A stretch of 64,000 nucleotides of DNA. It comes from Actinomadura sp. 6K520 (lineage in GTDB: Bacteria > Actinomycetota > Actinomycetes > Streptosporangiales > Streptosporangiaceae). This document shows positions 1 to 9,693 of this stretch, one piece after another. How positions within the stretch are numbered: the first letter of the stretch is position 1; every line of letters starts with the position of its first letter. The stretch spans positions 1 to 64,000 of the forward strand of contig NZ_SMLC01000020.1 in the NCBI RefSeq assembly GCF_004349245.1, in the 5' to 3' direction. Below the pieces are notes generated by a model, which had not been told where the DNA came from, did not search any database, and worked only from the letters and a program-made list of their open reading frames with translations. Both the position numbers and the translations under genes were made by a program.

Positions 1-1
1 G

Positions 2-835
2 GGCGTGTGGCTGGCCGAGTCGTTCGTCCGGTTCGGTGACCCGGCCGCCCGGCTGGAGGCGATCCAGTCGCTCAACGGCGGGATGGGACTGCATTTCGTC
101 CTGCCGCGTTACCTGGCGACGCTGAACGGACGGGAGTCGTGCCCGCCCACGACGGTGGACTGCGGCGCGGTCGGGTCCGCCACGGTCCTGTGGTGGGCCG
201 GGGGCCTCGCGCTGGCGGGTGCGGGGTTGTGGGCGGCCAGGGGTGAGGCTCGCCGCGCCCTGCTGGTCTGCATCGGGACGGCCGCCGTCTTCGGTGGCGC
301 CTATTTCGTGCTGACCGACCTGGCCGTGCCCCGCTACCTGCTTCCGGTTTTCGCCTTGATGTCCCTGCCGGCCGGTGTGGGGCTCACCGCGATCCTGCGC
401 GGGGCGCGACGGTGGCGTGCGGGCTGGGTTCTGGCCGCCGGTGTGACAGCGGCGGTTCTCGTCCACGCGGGACTGCAGGCCGCCAGGGCCGGCCGTGTCG
501 CGGATCGTGCCGAGGCGGCTCTGACCTGGCCCGAGGAGGCCGCCGGCGCCCTGGCCGTTCGCGGTGTCGGCGGGGACTGCGCCGTGCTCGGCAGGTTCGC
601 GCCGCAGATCGCCTTCCTGCGCCGCTGCCAGGGCGCGGACATGCGCGACGGCCTCGGTGAACGCGACGCGTCCGCCGCACTCACCGCCGCCAACGTCGAA
701 AGCCTGCAAAGCCGCGGGCTACGGGTGGCCCTGGTCATCGACGACCGCCCTGACCTACCCGGACACTGGCGCCCGGTCCCCGTAGCGGGCACTGGCCCAC
801 GCCTCTACCTCTCTCCAGTGCCCGGCCGCCCCTGA
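2..835 (+). CDS. Polytopic membrane protein, C-terminal part (5' end outside window)
   Basis: The frame is open from the window edge, so the 5' end is missing and the GTG at position 5 need not be a real start. The visible 276 residues contain about four hydrophobic segments (around residues 60-80, 85-105, 110-130 and 140-160), followed by a soluble tail of about 110 residues ending just before the stop. Several membrane helices followed by a C-terminal extracytoplasmic domain resemble the end of GT39/ArnT-like or DUF2029-like glycosyltransferases of actinobacteria, but no catalytic motif is visible in this part, so the family is a guess. It converges on ilvD with only about 20 bases between the two stop codons. 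Confidence 0.55.
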   Translation, partial: GVWLAESFVRFGDPAARLEAIQSLNGGMGLHFVLPRYLATLNGRESCPPTTVDCGAVGSATVLWWAGGLALAGAGLWAARGEARRALLVCIGTAAVFGGAYFVLTDLAVPRYLLPVFALMSLPAGVGLTAILRGARRWRAGWVLAAGVTAAVLVHAGLQAARAGRVADRAEAALTWPEEAAGALAVRGVGGDCAVLGRFAPQIAFLRRCQGADMRDGLGERDASAALTAANVESLQSRGLRVALVIDDRPDLPGHWRPVPVAGTGPRLYLSPVPGRP

Positions 836-855
836 TCCCCGCACCGGGATTCCCG

Positions 856-2574
856 CTACTCCAGGACGGCGCCCTTGGAGGCCGACTGGACGAGCTTTGT
901 GTACTTCGCCAGGACGCCCCGCTTGTACGGGTGCGGTACCGGAGTCCAGGCCGGTGTTCGCCGGGCGGCGAGTTCGGTGGCGTCTACCAGGATGTCGAGT
1001 CGCTTGGCCTTCACGTCCAGGCGGATGCGGTCGCCGTCGTGCACGAACGCGATCGGGCCGCCGTCGACGGCCTCGGGGGCGATGTGGCCCGCGCACAGTC
1101 CCGTCGTCCCGCCGGAGAAGCGGCCGTCGGTGACCAGCAGGACGGTCCGGCCGAGGCCCGCGCCCTTGATCGCGCCCGTGATGGCGAGCATCTCGCGCAT
1201 GCCCGGCCCGCCCTTCGGGCCCTCGTAGCGGATGACGACGACGTCCCCGGCCGTGATGGTGCCGTCCGCCAGCGCGTCGAGCGCCGCGCGCTCGCGCTCG
1301 AAGACGCGGGCCGTGCCCTCGAACACGTCCTCCTCGAAGCCGGCCGACTTCACGACGGCGCCTTCGGGGGCGAGCGACCCGTGCAGGATCGTGATCCCGC
1401 CCGTTGTGCGGATCGGGTCGCCGAGCGCCCGCACGATCTTCCCGTCCGGGTCGGGCGGGTCGAGGTCGGCGAGGTTCTCGGCCACGGTCCGCCCGGTGAC
1501 GGTGAGCGCGTCGCCGTGCAGCAGCCCGGCGTCGAGCAGGGCCTTCATGACGACGGGGACGCCGCCGACGCGGTCGACGTCGTTCATGACGTACCGGCCG
1601 AAGGGCTTGAGGTCCCCGAGATGCGGCACGCGGCTCGCGACGCGGTCGAAGTCGGCGAGGGCGAGGTCGACCTCGGCCTCGTGCGCGATCGCCAGAAGGT
1701 GCAGCACCGCGTTGGTCGAGCCCCCGAACGCCATGACGACGGCGATCGCGTTCTCGAACGCCTCCCTGGTCATGACGTCCCGCGCGGTGACGCCCCGCCG
1801 CAGCAGGTCCACGACGGCCTCCCCCGACCGGCGCGCGAACGCGTCGCGGCGCCGGTCCGCGGACGGCGGCGCCGCCGACCCGGGCAGCGACATCCCCATC
1901 GCCTCGGCCGCGGACGCCATGGTGTTCGCCGTGTACATGCCCCCGCAGGCGCCCTCGCCCGGGCAGACCGCGCGCTCGATCCGGTCGACGTCCTCGCGGC
2001 TCATGAGTCCCCGCGCGCACGCGCCGACGGCCTCGAACGCGTCGATGATCGTGACGTCCTGCTCGGTGCCATCGGACAGCCTGACCCGGCCGGGCATGAT
2101 CGAGCCCGCGTAGAGGAACACGCTCGCGAGGTCGAGCCGGGCGGCGGCCATGAGCATCCCGGGCAGCGACTTGTCGCAGCCCGCGAGCAGCACCGTCCCG
2201 TCGAAGCGTTCCGCCTGGACGACGGTCTCGACGGAGTCGGCGATGACGTCGCGGCTCACGAGGGAGAAATGCATCCCCTCGTGCCCCATCGAGATGCCGT
2301 CGGACACCGAGATGGTGCCGAACTGCAGCGGGTACCCGCCACCGGCGTGCACGCCCTCCTTGGCGCCCTGCGCGAGCCGGTCGAGCGACAGGTTGCACGG
2401 CGTGATCTCGTTCCACGAGTCGGCGATGCCGATCTGCGGCTTGCCGAAGTCCCCGTCGCCCATCCCGACGGCCCGCAGCATGCCGCGCGACGCCGCCGCC
2501 TCCAGCCCGTCCGTGACCTGGCGCGACCGCGGTTTGAGCTCGGCTCCGGGCTGTCCCGGCGATATGGCTGACAT
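856..2574 (-). CDS. ilvD: Dihydroxy-acid dehydratase
   Basis: This is the Fe-S dehydratase of branched-chain amino-acid synthesis, converting 2,3-dihydroxy-isovalerate and 2,3-dihydroxy-3-methylvalerate to their 2-keto acids. The 572-residue length is normal for the IlvD/Edd family. Cysteines expected to hold the cluster are present: C60 in NEITPCN, C133 in AGCDKS and C209 in [14 protein letters not shown]. The glycine-rich C-terminal motifs [10 protein letters not shown] and GGPIAF are also intact. The ATG start follows the usual N-terminus of the family. It is a lone gene, 85 bases downstream of a TetR gene on the same strand and not near other ilv genes, so this may be a paralogue serving another sugar-acid or amino-acid route. 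Confidence 0.95.
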   Translation of the reverse strand: MSAISPGQPGAELKPRSRQVTDGLEAAASRGMLRAVGMGDGDFGKPQIGIADSWNEITPCNLSLDRLAQGAKEGVHAGGGYPLQFGTISVSDGISMGHEGMHFSLVSRDVIADSVETVVQAERFDGTVLLAGCDKSLPGMLMAAARLDLASVFLYAGSIMPGRVRLSDGTEQDVTIIDAFEAVGACARGLMSREDVDRIERAVCPGEGACGGMYTANTMASAAEAMGMSLPGSAAPPSADRRRDAFARRSGEAVVDLLRRGVTARDVMTREAFENAIAVVMAFGGSTNAVLHLLAIAHEAEVDLALADFDRVASRVPHLGDLKPFGRYVMNDVDRVGGVPVVMKALLDAGLLHGDALTVTGRTVAENLADLDPPDPDGKIVRALGDPIRTTGGITILHGSLAPEGAVVKSAGFEEDVFEGTARVFERERAALDALADGTITAGDVVVIRYEGPKGGPGMREMLAITGAIKGAGLGRTVLLVTDGRFSGGTTGLCAGHIAPEAVDGGPIAFVHDGDRIRLDVKAKRLDILVDATELAARRTPAWTPVPHPYKRGVLAKYTKLVQSASKGAVLE

Positions 2575-2659
2575 TCCCTGCCCCTACCCACGGAGCGCCA
2601 CCTCGCCCCACTGCCGGACCGGCGGCTTCGGGGCCCGACGAGGGCGGTGTACTCGGCCG

Positions 2660-3340
2660 TCAATCCCGCTCGGCGAATCCCGCCGAGCAGAAGTCCCAGA
2701 CCTCGTCGGCCGTGATCGGGTGCGCGTTCTCGTCGGCGGAGACGGCGCTGGACTGGGCGACGGACATGACGGTCTGCATCGTGAGGGCGGCCGCGCGGCG
2801 CGGCGTGGTCGCGGCACGCAGCCGGCCGGCCTCCGCGGCCTCCGTCATCAGCTCGGTGAGCCGCGCGAGCAGCGGGGTGTGCGCGACCCGCACCTCCGCC
2901 GGGTGCGAGACCAGCAGCTGGGGGGCGAACTCGGTGAACAGCGGGCGCCGGGCCGCCGGGTCCGGCCGGCAGAGCTCGAACAACACCTGCACGGCGACCT
3001 TCAGCCGCTCCAGCGGATCGGGCTCGCCGGACGCCGCGGTGCGGATCTGGTCGGCGGCCCGGCGCAGCGCGTCCTCGAACAGGGCGAGCAGCAGCTCGTG
3101 CTTGCCGTCGAAGTGCTGGTAGAAGCTGCGCAGCGACTGGCGGGACCGGTCGACGACCTCCTGCACGGTGAAGTCGGTGGTGCCCTTTTCCGTGATGGTC
3201 GCCTGCGCCGCGTCGAGGAACCGCTCGACCCGCTGCTCGGCGCGCAGCTTCGCGGCCTTCGTGGAACGCTCGACCGCGCGCTGCTTCCAGGCCGGTTCCT
3301 CGCTCGTCGAGCTCACTCCCTGTTCCGTTCCGTGCACCAT
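2660..3340 (-). CDS. TetR/AcrR family transcriptional regulator
   Basis: A 226-residue one-component regulator. The N-terminal helix-turn-helix spans roughly residues 36-85, with the typical recognition stretch TVQEVVDRSRQSLRSFYQHF. The C-terminal half is an all-helical ligand and dimerisation domain containing no signature I can tie to a ligand. An unusually long basic N-terminal arm precedes the HTH. It lies upstream of ilvD in the same orientation (85-base gap) and divergent from ppk2 (218-base gap). It could control either neighbour or only itself; no clear operator palindrome was recognised in the intergenic region. Confidence 0.85.
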   Translation of the reverse strand: MVHGTEQGVSSTSEEPAWKQRAVERSTKAAKLRAEQRVERFLDAAQATITEKGTTDFTVQEVVDRSRQSLRSFYQHFDGKHELLLALFEDALRRAADQIRTAASGEPDPLERLKVAVQVLFELCRPDPAARRPLFTEFAPQLLVSHPAEVRVAHTPLLARLTELMTEAAEAGRLRAATTPRRAAALTMQTVMSVAQSSAVSADENAHPITADEVWDFCSAGFAERD

Positions 3341-3558
3341 GGGCGAGACTTTACTTCAGGGCACCGCGAATCCCCCTTCCGTGCGGTCATCGGTGGCCGA
3401 TCGAGGATGCGACTCTTACTCTCCGGATCCGCGCGCTCCGGTCGCGGGGTGAAGCGGGCGGCGGCGAGGTCTCCACCGGGGCGTCCCCGGTCCCGCTGTG
3501 GCGGGCGGGTCGCGGGGGACGACAGACTTGGGTAGGTGGATCGGGTCTAGGAGGCTGT

Positions 3559-4362
3559 ATGGGGTCGTCCCGGCGATTGCCTCGGCAGGTGTACGAGAGT
3601 GAGCTGCTCCGGCTCCAGGAGCAGTTGCTGATATTGCAGGAGTGGGTGCGCGAGGAGGGCGTGCGCATCGCCGTGGTGTTCGAGGGGCGGGACGCCGCCG
3701 GCAAGGGCAGCACCATCAAGCGCGTCACCGAGTACCTCAACCCCCGCGTCGCGCGCATCGTGGCGCTTCCGGTGCCGAGCGACCGGGAGCGGACCCAGTG
3801 GTACTTCCAGCGGTACATCCAGCACCTGCCCGCCGCCGGGGAGATCGTCCTGTTCGACCGGTCGTGGTACAACCGCGCGGGTGTCGAGCGGGTCATGGGG
3901 TTCTGCACGGGCAAGGAGTACCGGCGTTTCCTGCATCAGTGCCCCATATTCGAGCGGATGCTCGTCGAGGACGGCATCCTGCTGCGCAAGTACTGGTTCT
4001 CCGTCAGCGATGCCGAGCAGGAACGCCGATTCCGCAAGCGCCTCGAAGATCCGATGCGGAGGTGGAAACTGTCGCCGATGGACATGGAGTCCATCTCGCG
4101 CTGGGAGGATTACTCGCGCGCCAAGGACGAGATGTTCGTCCACACCGACATTCCCGAGGCGCCCTGGAACGTGGTCGACAGCGACGACAAGCGGCGCGCC
4201 CGCATCAACATGATCCATCACCTCCTGTCGAGCATTCCGTACCGCGAGGTGGAGCGTCCGGCGCTCCGGCTTCCAAAGCGCCCTCCGTCCAAGGGGTACG
4301 TGCGGCCTCCACGCGGCGAGCAGAACCACGTCCCGGATCACGCGGCGACCCTCGAACGCTGA
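3559..4362 (+). CDS. ppk2: Polyphosphate kinase 2 family protein
   Basis: PPK2 enzymes transfer phosphate between polyphosphate and nucleotides. This 267-residue protein is a single-domain member. The Walker A stretch FEGRDAAGKGSTIKR is at residues 41-55, the Walker B stretch LFDRSWYNR near residues 98-106, and the lid region WKLSPMD lies further on. The ATG is preceded by a strong TAGGAGG ribosome-binding site, which supports this start. The C-terminal 25 residues are proline- and arginine-rich and probably disordered. It sits upstream of a universal stress protein gene, a pairing that fits stress or energy management. Nucleoside mono- versus diphosphate preference cannot be decided by eye. 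Confidence 0.93.
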   Translation: MGSSRRLPRQVYESELLRLQEQLLILQEWVREEGVRIAVVFEGRDAAGKGSTIKRVTEYLNPRVARIVALPVPSDRERTQWYFQRYIQHLPAAGEIVLFDRSWYNRAGVERVMGFCTGKEYRRFLHQCPIFERMLVEDGILLRKYWFSVSDAEQERRFRKRLEDPMRRWKLSPMDMESISRWEDYSRAKDEMFVHTDIPEAPWNVVDSDDKRRARINMIHHLLSSIPYREVERPALRLPKRPPSKGYVRPPRGEQNHVPDHAATLER

Positions 4363-4496
4363 CGGGCAGGCGCCCGGACGCTCACACCCCTGCCGAAGGT
4401 CCCCTTGTTTCCGGACGGACGCCACTCGTGGAGACGGCCATGTGCGGGGAAGGCTGATGGTGACGGAACTTGGAGATGGGCCAGGAGGGACGAGCT

Positions 4497-5378
4497 ATGA
4501 GCGCCGAGCCGGTCAGCGGGGTCGTCGTCGGCTATGACGGCTCCCAGGAAGCGATCCTTGCCCTGGACTGGGCCGCCGCCGCGGCCCGGACCCGGGGCCT
4601 GCCGCTCACCGTGATCCACGTGTGGGAGATCTACATCGGCAGCCCGGTGGCCATGCCGATGGTGGATCTGGGAGCGGTGGCACAGCAGACCCTCGACGGG
4701 GGAGTGGAGCACGTCCGCAAGGCGGCCCCCGACCTTGAGGTGCGGGGCGTTCTCGGGCGCGGGCAGGCGGCCGCCACGCTCATCGACGCGGGGAAGACCG
4801 CGGGCCTGATCGTGCTCGGGCCGCGGGGCATCGGGGGGTTCGTCGGGCTGGTGGTGGGATCGGTCAGCACCCAGGTTGTCGCGCACGCGTCCTGCCCGGT
4901 CGTGATCGTCCGGGGCGACTTCGAACCGCTGCCGGCGGAGGGGCCGGGACGTGTGGTGGTCGGCGTGGACGGTTCGCCCGCGTCCCGGGCCGCGCTGGCG
5001 GCGGCCTTCGCCGAGGCCCGGTTGCACGGGCTGTCCGTGCACGCCGTGGTGGCCTGGGAGTCGGTGCCGGTGGACGAGCTCCCGCCCCTGGCCGACGAGG
5101 CCGGCATGCGGCTGGCGGCCGAGACACGGCTGGCGCGCATGATGGACGCCTTGCGGAAGTCGCACCCCGGAGTGAACGTGCGCGCGGAGGTGGTCAGCGG
5201 GGCGCCGCGGGAGGTCCTGATGAAGGCCGCGGACGGCGCCCGCCTGCTCGTCGTCGGCTCGCGCGGACTGGGCGGCTTCCGCGGCCTGATGCTCGGGTCG
5301 GTCAGCCAGGCGCTGGTGCAGCACGCACCCTGCCCCGTCGCGGTCGTCCACGCACCGGACGAGGACACAGGCGACTAG
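4497..5378 (+). CDS. Tandem universal stress protein (UspA family)
   Basis: This 293-residue protein has two consecutive Usp domains. Each ends with the ATP-binding signature of the ATP-binding subclass: GPRGIGGFVGLVVGS in the first half and GSRGLGGFRGLMLGS in the second. It is therefore expected to bind ATP and act as a stress or dormancy regulator in the cytoplasm. The frame opens further upstream, but the ATG at 4497 is preceded by AGGAGG at good spacing and begins MSAEPVSG, so I chose it. It follows ppk2 after 134 bases and could be co-transcribed with it. Confidence 0.93.
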   Translation: MSAEPVSGVVVGYDGSQEAILALDWAAAAARTRGLPLTVIHVWEIYIGSPVAMPMVDLGAVAQQTLDGGVEHVRKAAPDLEVRGVLGRGQAAATLIDAGKTAGLIVLGPRGIGGFVGLVVGSVSTQVVAHASCPVVIVRGDFEPLPAEGPGRVVVGVDGSPASRAALAAAFAEARLHGLSVHAVVAWESVPVDELPPLADEAGMRLAAETRLARMMDALRKSHPGVNVRAEVVSGAPREVLMKAADGARLLVVGSRGLGGFRGLMLGSVSQALVQHAPCPVAVVHAPDEDTGD

Positions 5379-5396
5379 GAGGAGATGCCCGGCTCT

Positions 5397-5414
5397 CTTG
5401 CGGGCCGCCGCAAG
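5397..5414 (+). terminator. Hairpin downstream of the universal stress gene
   Basis: A perfect 7-bp inverted repeat, CTTGCGG and CCGCAAG, with a 4-base loop starts 18 bases after the usp stop codon. No T-tract follows, as is common for hairpin terminators in high-GC actinobacteria. Function is inferred from position only. Confidence 0.4.
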
Positions 5415-5561
5415 GGGACTCGTGCCGGCGGGTCGGTTCAGTCAGGTGCGCCCTGCGGCGCCTGGCTGCCCTGACCTCCCGTTTCGCTCACGGACCGAAT
5501 AGGCTTCGGCGTCAATGTGATCATCCGTAGGCGGGCCGGAGCCGGCCGCGAGGAGTGAGCC

Positions 5562-6824
<1,263 letters not shown>

Positions 6825-6850
6825 CCGCCGGCCGGGACACGGCGGCCCGG

Positions 6851-8497
6851 TCAGCCGCCGATGCCGGTGAGGGCGATCATGAGGGGCAGGCCGAGAATGA
6901 TCAGGAGGGCGCCGAAGACGTCGAAGCCGAAGCCGGAGCGGATCATGGTGGTGATGGGGACGACGCCGGAGCCGTAGGCGATCGCGTTCTGCGGGGTGGA
7001 CACCGGGAGCATGAAGCCGAACGAGGCGGCGAAGGTGGCCGCCAGGGCGGGCACGAACGGGTCGACCTGCGCGGCCTGCGCGATCGGGATGATGATCGGC
7101 ACGACCACGGCGGCGGACGCGGTGTTGCTGGTGGTCTCCGAGATCAGGATGGCCAGCACGGCGGCGAACGCGGTGATGAAGAACGTGCTGGTCAGGCCGA
7201 GGGCGTCGGACGCGGAGCCGCCGATGGTGCGGGCCAGGCCGGTGTCGGCGAGCAGGGAGCCGAAGATGATGCCCGTCCCGAAGAGCAGGATGGTGCCCCA
7301 GTCGATGCGCGCGGCGTCGCTCCAGTTCAGGGTGGTCTCGCGGCGGCCCCAGTCGGTGGGGAGGAGGAACAGCAGGGACGCGCCGAGCACCGCGACGATG
7401 CCCTCGTTCAACCGGCCGCTGACGGTCTCGTAGATCGACGAGTCGGTGCCGGCGGCCAGCGCGATGACGCCGGGGAAGATCCAGAGGACGACGGTGACGG
7501 CGAAGGCGACGAGGGTGGTCTTCTCCGCGCGGCTCATCCGGCCGAGGTCGGCGCGCTCGCGGGCCACGTACTCCTGGACGCCCTCGATCCGGCGGATCTC
7601 CGGCTTGTTGAGCAGCAGCAGGACGGCGACCAGCACCACCAGCATCACCGCGCACAGCGGCAGCGCGGTCAGCATCCACTGCGCGAAGGAGATCCGCTCG
7701 CCGGTGGCCTCCTCGATCAGCCCGCGCCCGATCAGGTTGGGCGGGCTGCCGACCGGGGTGAGCAGGCCGCCGACGGACGCGCCGTAGGCGAGCATCAGCA
7801 CCAGCGCGGCGCCGACGCGCAGCCGGGCCGGGTCGAAGTCGGCGGCGACGAGGCCGCGGTCCTGCAGCATCTTGGCGATGACGGTGAGCAGCCCGAGCGC
7901 CGTGGGCAGCAGCATCGCCACGGTCGCGGTGTTGGACACGAACGCCGACAGCAGGCAGGTGACGAGGCCGAAGGTGGCGATCAGCCGGAAGGTGGACTCG
8001 CCGACGCCGGGCAGCGACAGGATGAAGAACGCGAACCGGCGCGCGACCCCGTGCTTCAGCATCGCCTGGGCGAGGATGAACGCCCCGATGAAGGTGAAGA
8101 TCGTGGTGGAGCCGAACGGTTCGAGCGCGTCGTCGGCCGGGACCACGCCGAACAGGACGATCACGCCGACCCCGATCAGGCCGCCGATGGGGATCGGCAC
8201 CGGCTCGGTCACCCACAGCACGATCACGCCGAGCAGGATCCCGGCCAGCGTCTGCTGGGACGGCGCCATGTCCAGCGGCAGCAGCAGGAAGACCGCGGTG
8301 ACCAGCGGCGCCAGCCAGAACCCGGTGGTGCGGCGCGCCTTCTCGAAACGTTCCTCGGCGGGGGACAGGCGCTGCTCGCCGAGGCTGCGGTAGGTGGCCT
8401 GGCCCATCAGCGCCTTGGCGACGTCGGTGCGGGCGGGCGCCGCGGTGCCCGCGGACCCGGCGGCGGGATCGCGTGGCGGGGTCTCGTCCGATGTCAT
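6851..8497 (-). CDS. DASS/SLC13-family anion (dicarboxylate/sulfate) permease
   Basis: This 548-residue integral membrane protein has about 12 hydrophobic segments and a soluble N-terminus of about 55 residues. Two SNT signatures typical of divalent-anion:sodium symporters are visible, FVSNTATVAMLLP in the first half and TTSNTASAAVVVP in the second. The motif LTPVGSPPNLIG and its pseudo-repeat MLPVSTPQNAIAYGSG support the same inverted-repeat family. It likely imports di- or tricarboxylates or related anions. It is divergent from a LysR regulator across a 161-base intergenic region, the usual arrangement for a substrate-induced transporter. Confidence 0.88.
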   Translation of the reverse strand: MTSDETPPRDPAAGSAGTAAPARTDVAKALMGQATYRSLGEQRLSPAEERFEKARRTTGFWLAPLVTAVFLLLPLDMAPSQQTLAGILLGVIVLWVTEPVPIPIGGLIGVGVIVLFGVVPADDALEPFGSTTIFTFIGAFILAQAMLKHGVARRFAFFILSLPGVGESTFRLIATFGLVTCLLSAFVSNTATVAMLLPTALGLLTVIAKMLQDRGLVAADFDPARLRVGAALVLMLAYGASVGGLLTPVGSPPNLIGRGLIEEATGERISFAQWMLTALPLCAVMLVVLVAVLLLLNKPEIRRIEGVQEYVARERADLGRMSRAEKTTLVAFAVTVVLWIFPGVIALAAGTDSSIYETVSGRLNEGIVAVLGASLLFLLPTDWGRRETTLNWSDAARIDWGTILLFGTGIIFGSLLADTGLARTIGGSASDALGLTSTFFITAFAAVLAILISETTSNTASAAVVVPIIIPIAQAAQVDPFVPALAATFAASFGFMLPVSTPQNAIAYGSGVVPITTMIRSGFGFDVFGALLIILGLPLMIALTGIGG

Positions 8498-8658
8498 GGG
8501 AGCACTCCTCGGGAGCGGAACCCGGCGTTACGGCCGGGATCCTGGGGCGTTCCGGACAAGCGTTTCCGCATCAAATTGAAGATCGCCCTGGACGGCGAAT
8601 CCAAGACGTGTCGGCTACTGGACTGAAAGGCTCCGCCTATAGGCGAGCGGAGGCGCGG
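8498..8658. promoter_or_regulatory. Divergent promoter region between permease and LysR regulator
   Basis: This 161-base region must hold both promoters. It is locally richer in A+T than its surroundings. Two palindromes are visible: TCAAATTGA at 8571-8579 and the perfect 12-bp CGCCTATAGGCG at 8634-8645, the second only 13 bases before the regulator start. LysR-type proteins usually bind imperfect T-N11-A sites in such regions. Either palindrome could be the operator. Confidence 0.45.
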
Positions 8659-9540
8659 GTGGACGTCCGGCAGCTGGAGTACTTCCTGGCCGTGGTGGAC
8701 CACGGCGGCTTCAACCGGGCGGCGGGCGCGCTGTTCGTGGCGCAGCCGTCGCTGTCGCAGGCGATCCGCGGCCTGGAGAAGGACCTGGGGACGCCGCTGT
8801 TCCACCGCACCGGGCGGCGCGTCGTGCTGACCGAGGCGGGCCGGGCGCTGATCGGCCCGGCGCGGCAGGCGGTGCGCAGCCTGGAGGTGGCGCGGGAGAG
8901 CGTCACCGCGGCGCAGGGCCTGCGGACGGGACGCGTCGCCGTCGCCTCGATGCCGTCCCCCGCGATCGAGCCGCTCGGCGGCATGGTGCGGCGGTTCGCC
9001 GCGCGGTATCCAGGGGTGGAGGTGGTGCTGCGCGACGCGCCGGTGCCGGGCGCGGTCATCGACATGGTGCGGACCGGGGTCACCGAGCTGGGGCTGCTCT
9101 CGGCGTGGGACCCGCCCGCCGCGACCGAGGTCGACCTGTACCCGGTGGGGGAGCAGCGGCTCGTCCTGGTGGCGCCGCCGGACGGCCCGTTCGAGCCGGG
9201 CCCGCCGCTGCCGCGGGAGCGCCTCGCCGGGCACCGGCTGATCGCCGGGGAGCGCGGGACGGGCATGCGGCGGCTGGCCGACGAGATCCGGGCCGCCGGG
9301 GTGGACGTGCCGTTCGCGGTGGAGACCGACCACCGGGCGGCGATCCTCTCGCTGGTCCTGAAGGGGGTGGGCGTGGCGATCCTCGCGGAGGCGTGGCGCC
9401 CGCTGGCGCTGCGCGCGGGCGCGGTCGTCCGCGACCTCGACCCGCCCGCGTGCCTGCACCTCGCCCTGGCCGGCCGGAAGGGCTGGCTCAGCCCGATCGC
9501 CGAGGAGTTCCTGCGGATGGCCCTCTCCCGCGACCCGTAG
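8659..9540 (+). CDS. LysR family transcriptional regulator
   Basis: The protein is 293 residues, standard LysR length. The N-terminal winged HTH starts VDVRQLEYFLAVVDHGG and continues through AAGALFVAQPSLSQAIRGLE, followed by a linker helix and a periplasmic-binding-protein-like effector domain. The frame is open further upstream, but the GTG at 8659 gives the canonical N-terminus and has GGAGG just upstream. It is divergent from the SLC13 permease, which it probably controls in response to the transported anion. The effector identity is not visible. Confidence 0.88.
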   Translation: MDVRQLEYFLAVVDHGGFNRAAGALFVAQPSLSQAIRGLEKDLGTPLFHRTGRRVVLTEAGRALIGPARQAVRSLEVARESVTAAQGLRTGRVAVASMPSPAIEPLGGMVRRFAARYPGVEVVLRDAPVPGAVIDMVRTGVTELGLLSAWDPPAATEVDLYPVGEQRLVLVAPPDGPFEPGPPLPRERLAGHRLIAGERGTGMRRLADEIRAAGVDVPFAVETDHRAAILSLVLKGVGVAILAEAWRPLALRAGAVVRDLDPPACLHLALAGRKGWLSPIAEEFLRMALSRDP

Positions 9541-9633
9541 ATGGGCACGGCTTATCGACGCATTGGGGACGCGTCCGCCACCACCGGCGAACTCACCGAC
9601 CACGTCATCACCGGACTGCGGCCCCCGAGCTGA
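9541..9633 (+). pseudogene. Possible remnant of an isopropylmalate/tartrate dehydrogenase C-terminus
   Basis: Immediately after the LysR stop, in the same frame, lies a 30-codon open stretch ending in TGA. Its middle, DASATTGELTDHVITGL, resembles the last helix of isocitrate, isopropylmalate or tartrate dehydrogenases, which end with stretches like GGTATT-EVTDAVI. No ribosome-binding site precedes it and the rest of such an enzyme is absent. It may be a decayed gene end or chance similarity; I consider it weak evidence. Confidence 0.25.
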
Positions 9634-9693
9634 GCGGCGGCGCGCTACCCGGCCGTTACCGATCGCTGCGCACAATGCGGTGGGAGGTACCCG

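Noticed and set aside
931-2571. A 546-codon plus-strand frame opposite ilvD
   Set aside because: It is a compositional shadow; the minus strand carries an intact dihydroxy-acid dehydratase with all cluster cysteines.
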